A stretch of DNA of 47,876 bases from Acidimicrobiales bacterium (GTDB lineage Bacteria; Actinomycetota; Acidimicrobiia; Acidimicrobiales; UBA8190), in NCBI GenBank assembly GCA_030040015.1, contig JASHUM010000014.1, forward strand, positions 1 to 47,876. Reading direction: 5' to 3'. The notes under the pieces were generated by a model. That model did not search any database and was not told where the DNA came from. It worked only from the letters and a program-made list of their open reading frames with translations. This document shows, piece after piece, positions 15,091-23,500 of this stretch. The position numbers and the translations under genes are program-made. Positions within the stretch are counted from its first letter, which is position 1. Each line of letters opens with the position of its first letter.

Positions 15091-15955
15091 AGCCCTCGAG
15101 ACCGCCGCCGACACCCAGCTGCTCGAGCAGCTGTCCTCCGTGTTCGCCGCCGAGCAGGTCGAGCCGCCCGAGCAGGGACTGCGGGCCCTCTACGTCGCCG
15201 TGGCGTCGATGCCCACGCGCCGTCGCGTCAGCGAGTCGATTTCTTCCGCCTTCGACCGACTGGTGCGCCGTCCCTGGGTGGTCGTGGCCGTGACCGGTGG
15301 CCTCGTCGTGGCCGGCGCCGGAAGTGCGGCAGCGGCCGGGGTGTCGCTGCCCGGGCCGGTTCGCAGTTTCGCCGAGGCCATCGGGCTCCCGGTGACGCCC
15401 AGCCCGCTTTCCCAGGTCCAAGGGGACGTGTCGACGCTGGAGCACGACCTGTCCTCGGGGTCGCCCAATTCCCAGGCGCTCTCTCGGGCGACGCAGGCAC
15501 TGAGTGCCGAGCTCGCCCGCCTCGACCACGGCGATCGACTCGCCGCCGGCGACGAGCCCGGCCAGGCCCTCGACCAGTCGTGCCGCGACTTGGCCGAGAA
15601 CCCGCAGAGCTGGAGCTCCCAGCCGGCATCGGTGCACCAGGCGTGCGCCGGCCGTGTCGCCACTTCGGGAAGCCCGGCGAGCCCGAGCTCGGGCTCTCCG
15701 GAACCAGGCCAGCCCGAGTCTCCCGGCGCTCACGGCGGCCCAGGGTCGGGAGGCCAGGGCACGCACCCTGGTTCGGGGGGCTCGGCTCCGGGGCACTCGG
15801 GATCGGGCCAGGGCACGCCGCCTTCGGGCGGAGGCTCCGGCGGCACGACCTCGGGGCCCGGTGGGACCGGTGGGACCGGCGGCTCGGGTGGCGGCGACCC
15901 CAGGCCGGGTTCGGGGCCCCGGGCTGGCTCGGCTTCGCCGGGCGGGCACCGCTGA
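15083..15955 (+). CDS. Single-pass membrane protein, putative anti-sigma factor
   Basis: A 290-residue protein starting with ATG inside the sigma gene's last codons. Residues 1-63 are cytoplasmic and helical (QLLEQLSSVFAAEQVEPPEQ, RRRVSESISSAFDRL). One membrane span is at about 64-86. An outside region of about 110 residues (SRATQALSAELARLDHG, a Cys pair in DQSCRDLAENPQSW...VHQACAGRV) follows. The C-terminal 95 residues are a disordered Gly/Ser/Pro/Thr repeat. I see no HxxxCxxC zinc motif, so it is not a ZAS-type anti-sigma. The anti-sigma role is inferred from gene overlap, topology and size only. The low-complexity tail may reach into or through the cell wall. Confidence 0.75.
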   Translation: MPEALETAADTQLLEQLSSVFAAEQVEPPEQGLRALYVAVASMPTRRRVSESISSAFDRLVRRPWVVVAVTGGLVVAGAGSAAAAGVSLPGPVRSFAEAIGLPVTPSPLSQVQGDVSTLEHDLSSGSPNSQALSRATQALSAELARLDHGDRLAAGDEPGQALDQSCRDLAENPQSWSSQPASVHQACAGRVATSGSPASPSSGSPEPGQPESPGAHGGPGSGGQGTHPGSGGSAPGHSGSGQGTPPSGGGSGGTTSGPGGTGGTGGSGGGDPRPGSGPRAGSASPGGHR

Positions 15956-15972
15956 GCCCACCCGACAACGGC

Positions 15973-17073
15973 TCAGCCCGGAGTGATGTTCACCACCTCT
16001 CCGGGGTTGGCCGTCGCGGCCAGGAGTGACCCTCCGGTGAGGACGAGCCGCCGGAACACCCCGGGGAGGTGGACGGGCTTGCCCTCCTCGGTGCCGGTCT
16101 CGGGGTTCAGCGCGGTGAGCGCGGCCGTCTGCCCATCACCCGCCCACACCCGGCCGTCGTAGACGGCGACGGCGACCGGGTCACCACCGACGTGGTAGGT
16201 GCGCTCCCGCAAGGTCGTGGGGTCGACGCGGTCGACCGTGCCCGACTCAGCGTCAGCCACCCAGACGGCGCCCGGCGACGTGGTCACCCCGATGGGTTCT
16301 TGTCCCACGTCGACGACGCGATAGGAGAGCCTGGTCCCGTCGGGATGGGGTGACACCCGGGTGAGGGTGTCGGTCGTTCCCGTCACCCACACCGCTCCAT
16401 CGCCGACGGCCACCCGCACGGCACCGTCGGGGAGCACGGCCGACGCTTCCACCACGTCGGTGGCGGGATCGATCAGGCTCACCGATCCGGCCGTCAGGCT
16501 GGCCACCCAGACACCGTCCTCGCCGGTGGCCACAGACACCGGCTCATCGCCCACCGCGATCGGTGATCCGTCTGCCTCGCCGGTGCGCGTGTCGACCCTG
16601 ACCACCTGGTTGCCGACGGCGTCGGCCACCCACAACTCGCCGTAGCCGGCGGCGATCGCCACGGGCCGCTTGGCCACGTTTCGGGGCGGGCCCTGCCATG
16701 CACCCGAGGACACATCGAAGCGGCGGACGGTGCCGGTGTCGTCGTCGACGACCCAACCCGACCCGGCCGTCACCACGACGTCGGCGGCTTCGGATCGTAC
16801 CGACGTCCGGAAGGTCGCGTCGGGCGACGGCCCGCTCCGACCGGTCACGACCACCACGACGGCGGCGACGGCTGCCGCCACGACGAGGCCCGCAGCGAGG
16901 AGGCGGACCCCCAGTCGAGGACCTGCGCTCTGCGTCCTTCGGCTCTCCTCGGCGAGCTGTCTGGCGTCGGCACGCCGTTGGCGCCCACTCGGGGCACGCC
17001 GGCCAGGCCGGCCGGACGGCGAAACGCCCGATCGCGAGCGAGAAGGTGAGGAGCGCCGGGTGTCGGGCGTCAC
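15973..17073 (-). CDS. Membrane-tethered beta-propeller protein
   Basis: A 366-residue protein with a 50-residue Arg/Ser-rich cytoplasmic N-terminus and one membrane span (about 55-77). At least six repeats follow, of the type V-(A/S)-V-(A/G)-x-G-x-(V/L)-W-V-(A/T)-(D/S) and V-x-R-(V/I)-D-P. Examples are GYGELWVADAVGNQVVRVD, GEDGVWVASLTAGSVSLID and SPGAVWVADAESGTVDRVD. This is the YVTN/Vgb-like propeller pattern, exposed outside the cell. No catalytic site is visible. It starts with GTG 14 nt after the LivHM-type permease stop and is the last gene of that operon, so it may bind ligand or scaffold the transporter at the surface. Confidence 0.8.
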   Translation of the reverse strand: MTPDTRRSSPSRSRSGVSPSGRPGRRAPSGRQRRADARQLAEESRRTQSAGPRLGVRLLAAGLVVAAAVAAVVVVVTGRSGPSPDATFRTSVRSEAADVVVTAGSGWVVDDDTGTVRRFDVSSGAWQGPPRNVAKRPVAIAAGYGELWVADAVGNQVVRVDTRTGEADGSPIAVGDEPVSVATGEDGVWVASLTAGSVSLIDPATDVVEASAVLPDGAVRVAVGDGAVWVTGTTDTLTRVSPHPDGTRLSYRVVDVGQEPIGVTTSPGAVWVADAESGTVDRVDPTTLRERTYHVGGDPVAVAVYDGRVWAGDGQTAALTALNPETGTEEGKPVHLPGVFRRLVLTGGSLLAATANPGEVVNITPG

Positions 17074-17086
17074 CGGCCTCCGTGGG

Positions 17087-19075
17087 TCAAGCCGAAGTGG
17101 GCACTGCGGCCGTCCCCGAAGGCGGGGTGACCGCCGCCACGGTGCCGGCTGCCGCCACGCCGCTCATGGCCGCCGGCGCTGTGGCGGGAAGGTCGACGAC
17201 GGCTTGGGGCTGGCCGGCGAAGCGTCCTTTGAACATGCGCACGACGTAGGGCACGGTGCCGCTCGGGTTCATGGTGATCCCGATGCCGGCCAGGCCGGTG
17301 AGCGCCCATTGGAGGTTGGGGATGCCCGGAGCCAGCGACTGCACCTTGGTGCTCACCAGCGAGTACGAGATCCCGCCCAAGAAGGCCCCGCTGGTGGTGG
17401 CCATGCCGAAGACGACGGCCAGGAGGAGAATGGGCAGGCTCTGCTCGGAGGCGAAGTCCGTGGCGCCGGGCTGGGTGATCATGGCGCCATAGAGCGCACC
17501 GCCCAATCCGGCGATGGCCGCCGACAGGGCGAACACGGCCAGCTTGGTGCGCGTGAGGTTGGCCCCCAGGGTGACGCAGGCCGCCTCGGAATCCTTCATG
17601 GCCAGAAGCAGCCGGCCGAAGGGTCCCCGGCGCAGGGCCAGGAGCCCGATGGCCAACAGGCAGAACACCACGGTGAGGAAGACCGTGAACGAGTCGTTGG
17701 AGGCCAAGTGGAGCCCGAAGATGCCCGGCCGGTTGACGTGGATGGTGCCGCCGTAGGTGAAGGCCACGTTGGTGGGGAAGAACATGTTGTCCATGGCGAA
17801 GGCGAAGGCGAAGGTGGCGAGCGCCAGGTACAGGCCCCGGAGGCGCAACGCCGGCAGGGCGACGATGGCCCCCACCACGCCGGCAAGGCCGATGGCGGCC
17901 AGCAGGCCGAGGAACGACCCCCCGTCGACGTGGGCCATGGCGAAGGCGCCCAGTCCGGCGAACGTCATCTGGCACAACGACACTTGTCCGCCCCAGCCGG
18001 CCAGGGGCACCAGTGAGAGCACGACGATCCCCAAGGCCACTCCCTCGCCCACGTCGACGACGTCGCCCACGGACATGAAGCTGACGGCGATGGCCATGGC
18101 CACGACCACGAGCACCCCCGTGACCAGCGACCGAGTGAACGGGGCCACGTCCACCGACTCCCGGAAGGCTCGTACCCGGCTGCCCTCGATGCTGCCCTGC
18201 TTCATCACGAGCAGCACGACGAAGAGCATCACCACCGGCAGGGACTCCCGCAGCCCCGAGATCGGGATGGAGTCGAAGAAGGAGTTCTGCGGCAGGTACC
18301 CCACGGCGTACGAGTAGGCCAGGCCCAGCACCATGGCGCCGAGGAAGGTCAAGGGCAGGCTGCGCAGCCGGCCCAAGACGGCAGCGCCGTAGGCATAGAA
18401 GATGAGGAACGTGAGGGCGAGGACCGACAGGTTGTCCAGGATCGGAGCGATGAGGATCCCGGCCAGGGCTCCCGTACCCGCCCCCAGGGCCCAGGAGAAG
18501 GTGCCGAGCCACGCCGGTCGTGCCCCGTTCAACCCGGCCAGGGCGCGGTTGTCGACGACCGCCCGCATGGCGATGCCGACCCGGGTTCGGTACAGCAGGA
18601 CCCGCAGGAATACGGCCGTGGCTCCGGCCAGGAGGATGGAGATGGTCTCGTGCCAGGTGACCAGCACCTTGGAGGTGAGGTGCCATCCCCGGTCGCCGAA
18701 GAAGGAGGGGGCGGCGTGCAAGTTGGCCCCCCATGCCCAGTCGGCCAGGAACAGCAGCAGGACGAACAGTGCGATGGTGACGACCATGGAGACGTACCAG
18801 GCCTGTCCGGTGGCGCGTCGGATGAACAGGACCTCGGTGAGGGCGCCGGCGACGGGGGCGAGCACGAGCACGACGACGAGCGTGGCGAGCAGGATGTTCC
18901 AGTGCCAGACGTCCACCAACTGCCAGAACACGTAGGCGAAGACCATTCCGATGGCGCCCTGGGCGATGTTGAAGACGCCGGAGGTCGCGTAGGTGACGAC
19001 GAGCCCGCTGGCGGCGATGGCGTAAGCAGCCCCGGTGACGACGCCGATGACCGTGAAGCTGAGGAATGCGTTCAC
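17087..19075 (-). CDS. Fused branched-chain amino acid ABC permease (LivH-LivM)
   Basis: A 662-residue integral membrane protein that joins two permeases. Residues 1-290 are LivH-like (GAAYAIAASGLVVTYATSGVFNIAQGAIGM, YRTRVGIAMRAVVDNRALAGLNG). Residues 320-620 are LivM-like (GWGGQVSLCQMTFAGLGAF, LRLRGLYLALATFAFA, GRLLLAMKDSEAACVTLGANLTRTKLAVFALSA). Each half is usually a separate gene. The conserved EAA-type loops (MRAVVDNRALAGLNG; MKDSEAACVTLG) that touch the ATPases are present in both halves. The C-terminal 40 residues are an Ala/Pro tail. The GTG start has GAGGAG upstream. The system likely imports amino acids or related small acids, but the substrate cannot be read from the sequence. Confidence 0.9.
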   Translation of the reverse strand: MNAFLSFTVIGVVTGAAYAIAASGLVVTYATSGVFNIAQGAIGMVFAYVFWQLVDVWHWNILLATLVVVLVLAPVAGALTEVLFIRRATGQAWYVSMVVTIALFVLLLFLADWAWGANLHAAPSFFGDRGWHLTSKVLVTWHETISILLAGATAVFLRVLLYRTRVGIAMRAVVDNRALAGLNGARPAWLGTFSWALGAGTGALAGILIAPILDNLSVLALTFLIFYAYGAAVLGRLRSLPLTFLGAMVLGLAYSYAVGYLPQNSFFDSIPISGLRESLPVVMLFVVLLVMKQGSIEGSRVRAFRESVDVAPFTRSLVTGVLVVVAMAIAVSFMSVGDVVDVGEGVALGIVVLSLVPLAGWGGQVSLCQMTFAGLGAFAMAHVDGGSFLGLLAAIGLAGVVGAIVALPALRLRGLYLALATFAFAFAMDNMFFPTNVAFTYGGTIHVNRPGIFGLHLASNDSFTVFLTVVFCLLAIGLLALRRGPFGRLLLAMKDSEAACVTLGANLTRTKLAVFALSAAIAGLGGALYGAMITQPGATDFASEQSLPILLLAVVFGMATTSGAFLGGISYSLVSTKVQSLAPGIPNLQWALTGLAGIGITMNPSGTVPYVVRMFKGRFAGQPQAVVDLPATAPAAMSGVAAAGTVAAVTPPSGTAAVPTSA

Positions 19076-19163
19076 GTGCTCTCCTCGTTCACGTGTGCCT
19101 TCGGTTCACGGCTCTCCTCTGTTTCACCCGGTCTCCGTGGTGATCGAGCTCACGACACGCTAA

Positions 19164-20657
19164 TCAATAGTGGTACAAGGTTCCCGATGTGCAGTCGTAG
19201 GAACCGACCGACGAGGGATAGACACGGGTGAAGCCGCTGCCCGAGGAATTGATCTTGAAGTACGAGAAGCAATCGGTCGGGATCTTCGCCCCGAAGTTCA
19301 CCGGTGGCTCCACTCCGTCGCCCGTCCACGTCCCGATCTTGGCCAGCTGGGCCAGGAGCGCGGGCCGGGTGAGATCTCCCCCTACCGCCTCGGCTGCCTG
19401 CAAGAAGGCCAGGCCGGCCGACCAGGCGAACTCGGCGAAGATGTCGTGCGTCCATCCCGGCGACACCCGGTTCATCCACGACTCCATGAGCTCGAGCCCG
19501 GGGTTGGAGGAGGCCTCCTCGTAGGGGGCGGTGGCCATGAGCACCAGGTTGCCGTCGGCGGCGCCATTGGTCTCGGACAGGAAGTCCGGCGTGTACATCT
19601 CCGAGAACCAGTCGACCACCTGGGGGGTGAAGTTGGCCTGCTGCATGGCCTCGGCCAGCCGGGCAGCCGAGTTGTCGTCGGAGTACTCGGTGACGTACTG
19701 GACGCCGGCGTTCGCCATGTCCTCCACGTAAGGGGCGTAGTTCGGCTCGGTGGGCGAGACCGACGCCGTGTAGATGTACTTGAAGCCCACCGTCTGGTAG
19801 GTGTTCATCTCGTTGGTCGCCTGCGATTCGGTGGCGGGCACGTCCAGATAGATCATCGCCGCGTGGGTGATGGCGTTCGGGTACTGGCTCTTCAACCACA
19901 CGGCCGGCCCGGTGGACCAGTACTGGGAGTTGCCGGGCGAGGCTCCGTAGATGTCGGCGACGCCACCGGCCGCCAGCGTCGACACCTCGGCGGCCACGTC
20001 GGGGATGCCGCAGGAACTCACCGCCGAGGCACTGCCGTCGTCGAAGCCCGAGGCGTTGCCCACCATGGCGAAGTCGCTCGAGCACGCCTGCTCGGCAGCC
20101 GAGTAGTTGCCACTCGAAGTGTTGCCGTCGTCGTAGGCGTCGACCTTGAGCATGCGCCCGCAGATGCCACCCATCGAGTTGACATAGGCGGCGAATGCCT
20201 CGGTGGCGTCGCGTGCGCTCTCGGTCAGCCCGGGGGCCACCCCGGTGATGCTCGTGATGTTGCCGATGGAGATCTGGTCGGCGGTCACCCCGGTGGCCGT
20301 GGCACCGCCGTTGTTCGAGGAGTTGCAGCTCGTCGAGGTCCCCGAGTGCGACCCGCTCGAGGTGGCGGCGGCGCTCGACGACCCTGTGGATCCGGTCGAT
20401 CCCGTGCTCCCCGTTCCCGACGACGTGGAGCCGGCGGTGGTCCCCGTGCCCGTCGAGCCGGTCGAGCCGGTCGAGCCCGTCGAGCCGGTCGAGCCGTTGT
20501 GACTCGAGCCCTCGGCCAATTGCAGGGCCTGCCCGGTCAGCCGTGACCCGCAGGCGCCCGTGAGCAGTGCGACCGCCACGAGCGCCAGGGTGACGCGCCG
20601 CCATTGGCCGTCGCCGACCCAACGGCCCATGCGCCGGCCGAGTGCGGCGCGGATCAC
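19164..20657 (-). CDS. ABC transporter substrate-binding lipoprotein (Liv/Peripla_BP_6 type)
   Basis: A 497-residue lipoprotein. The signal ends in LLTGAC, a lipobox, near residue 35. Next comes a linker of about 55 residues made of Gly-Ser-Thr triplets, and then the binding fold, beginning ATGVTADQISIGNITSITG and running to the C-terminus with VNSMGGICGRMLKVDAYDDG, the family's first-lobe motif. The start is GTG 20657, which overlaps the stop of the upstream two-TM gene in GTGA; a later ATG (about 20618) is an alternative. The linker is unusually long and would lift the binding domain away from the membrane. Its position directly before the permease assigns it to this transporter. Cys residues near 60, 120, 150 and the C-terminus could form disulfides. 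Confidence 0.9.
   Translation of the reverse strand: MIRAALGRRMGRWVGDGQWRRVTLALVAVALLTGACGSRLTGQALQLAEGSSHNGSTGSTGSTGSTGSTGTGTTAGSTSSGTGSTGSTGSTGSSSAAATSSGSHSGTSTSCNSSNNGGATATGVTADQISIGNITSITGVAPGLTESARDATEAFAAYVNSMGGICGRMLKVDAYDDGNTSSGNYSAAEQACSSDFAMVGNASGFDDGSASAVSSCGIPDVAAEVSTLAAGGVADIYGASPGNSQYWSTGPAVWLKSQYPNAITHAAMIYLDVPATESQATNEMNTYQTVGFKYIYTASVSPTEPNYAPYVEDMANAGVQYVTEYSDDNSAARLAEAMQQANFTPQVVDWFSEMYTPDFLSETNGAADGNLVLMATAPYEEASSNPGLELMESWMNRVSPGWTHDIFAEFAWSAGLAFLQAAEAVGGDLTRPALLAQLAKIGTWTGDGVEPPVNFGAKIPTDCFSYFKINSSGSGFTRVYPSSVGSYDCTSGTLYHY
20452..20496. repeat. Five tandem 9-bp units (GTCGAGCCG) in the lipoprotein linker
   Basis: Units at 20452, 20461, 20470 (one base different), 20479 and 20488 encode Gly-Ser-Thr repeats on the minus strand. 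More degenerate copies extend toward 20400. An in-frame repeat of this kind can change length by slippage without breaking the gene. Confidence 0.85.
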
Positions 20658-21157
20658 CCCCAACCTCCGGATGATCCCGCCCCCGGACCGGTCGGAGCCG
20701 GTGGCGGGGGAGCGGTGTCCACGCCGTTGGCGGCGCCCGCCGCCGGCGGTCTCGGGAAGGCGTCGGGAGCCAGGCTGAGAAGCGCCCGGTCCACCCGGTC
20801 GAGGGTCTGGGCCAGGCGCGCCGACGTGGCTCGGTTCTCCTCGATCATGCGCACCAGCCAGGCGGCGAAGAAGAGAAAGCCCCCGCCGGCCACCATGGCC
20901 ACCCCGAGCAGGCCGCCGGAGATGAGGTAGGGGATCTCCTGGAACACATAGGTGCTGTTGGCCGCCCCCCACCATCCCAGGGCGATGGCCAGGAACCCGA
21001 CGGCCATGAGGATGGCCCCCACCAGCAGCATGACCTGGCGCACGTCCCATTGCCGTCGGCGTCGGGAGCGCTCCACGGCGCGAGCCAGCGCCACCAAGCG
21101 GCCCGTGGCGCCCTGGCGTGTCGACTGACCGCTCGACGCGATGGTCACGCCTGCCAT
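20654..21157 (-). CDS. Two-TM membrane protein in the Liv-type operon
   Basis: A 167-residue protein beginning MAGVTIASSGQSTRQ at ATG 21157, with an AGAGGA site about 8 nt upstream. A basic segment (VERSRRRRQWDVRQ) precedes two membrane spans: VMLLVGAILMAVGFLAIALGWW, and ISGGLLGVAMVAGGGFLFFAAWL. A helix follows, MIEENRATSARLAQTLDRVDRALLSL, that could form a coiled coil. The end is Pro/Gly/Ala-rich. Both ends would face the cytoplasm. I do not recognise the family. The GTGA overlap with the binding lipoprotein gene makes it a fixed member of the operon; it may be an accessory or assembly subunit. Confidence 0.75.
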   Translation of the reverse strand: MAGVTIASSGQSTRQGATGRLVALARAVERSRRRRQWDVRQVMLLVGAILMAVGFLAIALGWWGAANSTYVFQEIPYLISGGLLGVAMVAGGGFLFFAAWLVRMIEENRATSARLAQTLDRVDRALLSLAPDAFPRPPAAGAANGVDTAPPPPAPTGPGAGSSGGWG

Positions 21158-21206
21158 GTCGGGTTCCTCTCTGTCGGGGACGGATCGGTTCGGGGGCGGA
21201 TCGGCG

Positions 21207-22715
21207 TCAACCCAGGTCGCCCACATCCTCCCCCACGCACGGGACGGTCGGCGCCAGTCGGCCCACGGCGCTGTCGGTCCCCATGAGCAGTCCCACCAAG
21301 AGCGCGGCGAGGACGGCGCCCAGGACGATCAGACCGGTACCGATCCCTTTGAACAAGGCGGGGGCGGCCGGGACGACCGTGCCGGACGGCACCTGGGGGA
21401 GGGTGGTGCTGCCGGTGGGGGAGGTCGTGCCGGTGGTCCCCGGGGTGAACGTGGACCCGCCCGCCGAGGGCGAGGTCCCGGTCGGGAGCAGCGAACTTCC
21501 GCCCGACCCGCTGTTCAGGTTGCCGAGCGACAGCTCGAAGGGTGGCGTGGCGGCCGCCTCTACGTTGACCCACCCCAGGTCGAAGGTGAACGACTGCTCG
21601 TAGGGGGTGGGGACGGGCAGCTGGTCGAGCACGCTCGTGATCGAGCTGGGCAGCTCGGCCAGGAGCTGGTCCAGGTCCTTGTCGAACGTGGACAGGTTGA
21701 TCGTGATGGCCAGGCCGTCGAGCTGGCGTTCGGCCGAGGCTCCCGAGATCGTGTCGGTGGGGTTGGTGAGGGTGATGGTGATCCCGGCCGTGGCCAGGAT
21801 CTGGTCCACCGTCGGGACGAGCGATCCGAGCAGGTTCTCGCTGTTGCCCAGCACGTGGATCCCACTCGAGTCGATGCTGACCGGCTCGCCGGCGATGGTC
21901 ATCCCCACCGCCGAGCTCGACCCCGACACCTGGCCCTGGTTGCCGTCGCTCGTCGCCTCGGCGCTCGTGGTGAGCTCGCCGATGGTGATCAGGCCCCCGG
22001 CGAAGCTGATGCCGTGCAGGGTCGAGGAGGCGGTGGAATCGGCGTTGCCCATGTTGTCGACGGTGTCCTCGACGCTCGAGCCCACGGCCTGCACGGTGAG
22101 CATCCCGGCCGGCAGCCCCGACTGGGCGGCCGTCCCGCCCACGATGCCCAGCGACGAGTTGGCCTGGCTCGAGTTCTCGTCGGCCGAGGAGTTCATGGCC
22201 ACCGTGCCGTCGTCGTTGGTGGCGCTGTCCGGTCCCTGGGGATAGGCGCTCGTGGTCTCGGCCGGGTAGTCCACCGACGTCGGCACCAGCGGCTCCAGGG
22301 CGGGCGCAAGGGAGGGGGCGTACTGCTCCAGGTAGGGGTCGAGCAGCAGCGGCAGCTCGCTCCCGCCACCGGCGACCACCGCCCCGGGCCAGAGGACCGC
22401 CCCGTTGGCGTTGCCCACCGGCCCGGCGTTGAACGACGCCTGCGAGTAGCCGAGGTCGAACTCGAGGGTCGGCGTGGCCGGGATGGGAAGGTTGGGCTGC
22501 TCGTACCAGACGCTCACGCCCGCCGCCGTCGAGTTCAGCGTCCAGCCACCGAGGTCGCTCTGCCCCGAGCTCGCCGTCGAGCTCGAGCCGGACGAGGAGC
22601 TCGATCCCGAGTCCCCCGACTGCGCCCATGCCGCGCTGCCCACGGCCAGCACGAACCCGCTGACGAGAGTGACCACGGCGAGCCCGGAGGTCCCCATGAA
22701 GCGCCTGCCCATCAT
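21207..22715 (-). CDS. Cell-surface protein with C-terminal membrane anchor
   Basis: A 502-residue exported protein. The signal peptide (MGTSGLAVVTLVSGFVLAVGSAAWAQS) is followed by a Ser-rich stretch and a beta-rich body. In the body, DTVDNMGNADSTASSTLHGISFAGGLITIGELTTSAEATSDG is like the 'choice-of-anchor P' style of actinobacterial surface proteins (a loose likeness, not a proven match). A Thr/Ser/Pro spacer (about 395-450) leads to a C-terminal membrane span (GIGTGLIVLGAVLAALLVGLLMG) with a short cytoplasmic tail. There is no LPxTG motif. The ATG at 22715 overlaps the livF stop in ATGA, so it is translated with the transporter ATPase. Function unknown; a surface subunit of the importer or a wall spacer is plausible. 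Confidence 0.8.
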   Translation of the reverse strand: MMGRRFMGTSGLAVVTLVSGFVLAVGSAAWAQSGDSGSSSSSGSSSTASSGQSDLGGWTLNSTAAGVSVWYEQPNLPIPATPTLEFDLGYSQASFNAGPVGNANGAVLWPGAVVAGGGSELPLLLDPYLEQYAPSLAPALEPLVPTSVDYPAETTSAYPQGPDSATNDDGTVAMNSSADENSSQANSSLGIVGGTAAQSGLPAGMLTVQAVGSSVEDTVDNMGNADSTASSTLHGISFAGGLITIGELTTSAEATSDGNQGQVSGSSSAVGMTIAGEPVSIDSSGIHVLGNSENLLGSLVPTVDQILATAGITITLTNPTDTISGASAERQLDGLAITINLSTFDKDLDQLLAELPSSITSVLDQLPVPTPYEQSFTFDLGWVNVEAAATPPFELSLGNLNSGSGGSSLLPTGTSPSAGGSTFTPGTTGTTSPTGSTTLPQVPSGTVVPAAPALFKGIGTGLIVLGAVLAALLVGLLMGTDSAVGRLAPTVPCVGEDVGDLG

Positions 22716-23500
22716 CCCCCCTTGGCCTGGAGGCCACCGAGGTAGGCGGCGGCCAGGTCGTCGGGCAGCTCGTCGGGGCGCCCTTCGGCCACGACGCGCC
22801 CTTGGCTGACCAGCCCTACCCGGTCGGCCACCGCCAGGGCGGCGCGTGCGAACTGCTCGGTGAGGAGGATGGCCACGCCCTCGGCGGCGATGGCGGAGAC
22901 GACGGAGTACAGGTTGTCGACCACCAGTGGGGCGAGGCCCATGGAGATCTCGTCGAGGAGGAGCACCGCCGGCTCGCTCGACAGGGCCCGGGCCATGGCG
23001 AGCATCTGCTGCTCGCCGCCCGACAACGTGCCGGCCAGCTGGCGGCGCCGCTCGGAGAGGCGCGGGAAGCGGGCGAAGGCCCGCTCCTCGACCTCGCGCT
23101 TGCTCGATCCCCCGTAGGTCATGATCCGCAGGTTCTCGGCCACGGTCAGGTTGGGGAAGATGGCCCGGCCTTCGGGGATGGTGCACACTCCTGCCCGGGC
23201 CAAGGCGTCGGGGGCGATCCCGTTCACGTGGCGGCCCATCACGTGGAAGCAACCCGAGGTGGGGGCGAGCTGGCCGCTCGTCACTTTGAGGACGGTGGAC
23301 TTCCCGGCACCGTTGGGCCCGAGCAGGGCCATCACCATGCCGGCGGGAAGGGCCAGGTCGATGCCGTGGAGGACCTCGATGCGGCCGTACGCGGCTCGTA
23401 CGGCGCGCAGCTCGATCACGGGGGGCTGGCGGCGCTCGAGCAGGGCCGTCCCTGCCCTTGCCGGTGCCGACGGTGGCGTCACGGCATCAGCGGAGGGCAC
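22712..23500 (-). CDS. livF: Liv-type ABC transporter ATP-binding protein LivF
   Basis: A 262-residue ATPase. After a 28-residue leader, IELRAVRAAYGRIEVLHGIDLALP opens the LivF fold. Walker A is GPNGAGKST, the signature is LSGGEQQMLAMARAL, and Walker B is LLLDEISMGLAP, with the Asp-Glu pair. EGRAIFPNLTVAENL and ILLTEQFARAALAVADR (LivF's TEQ instead of a VEHD H-loop) distinguish it from LivG. The start overlaps the end of livG by 14 nt. The downstream surface-protein gene overlaps its stop. It powers the permease together with LivG on the cytoplasmic side. Confidence 0.93.
   Translation of the reverse strand: MPSADAVTPPSAPARAGTALLERRQPPVIELRAVRAAYGRIEVLHGIDLALPAGMVMALLGPNGAGKSTVLKVTSGQLAPTSGCFHVMGRHVNGIAPDALARAGVCTIPEGRAIFPNLTVAENLRIMTYGGSSKREVEERAFARFPRLSERRRQLAGTLSGGEQQMLAMARALSSEPAVLLLDEISMGLAPLVVDNLYSVVSAIAAEGVAILLTEQFARAALAVADRVGLVSQGRVVAEGRPDELPDDLAAAYLGGLQAKGG

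Noticed and set aside
20400-20510. CRISPR-like short repeats
   Set aside because: The units are 9 bp, contiguous, and in frame in a coding linker; there are no spacers.
21141-22745. 534-codon plus-strand frame opposite the surface protein
   Set aside because: The composition is that of an antisense shadow, and the minus-strand gene has a signal peptide, anchor and coupled start.
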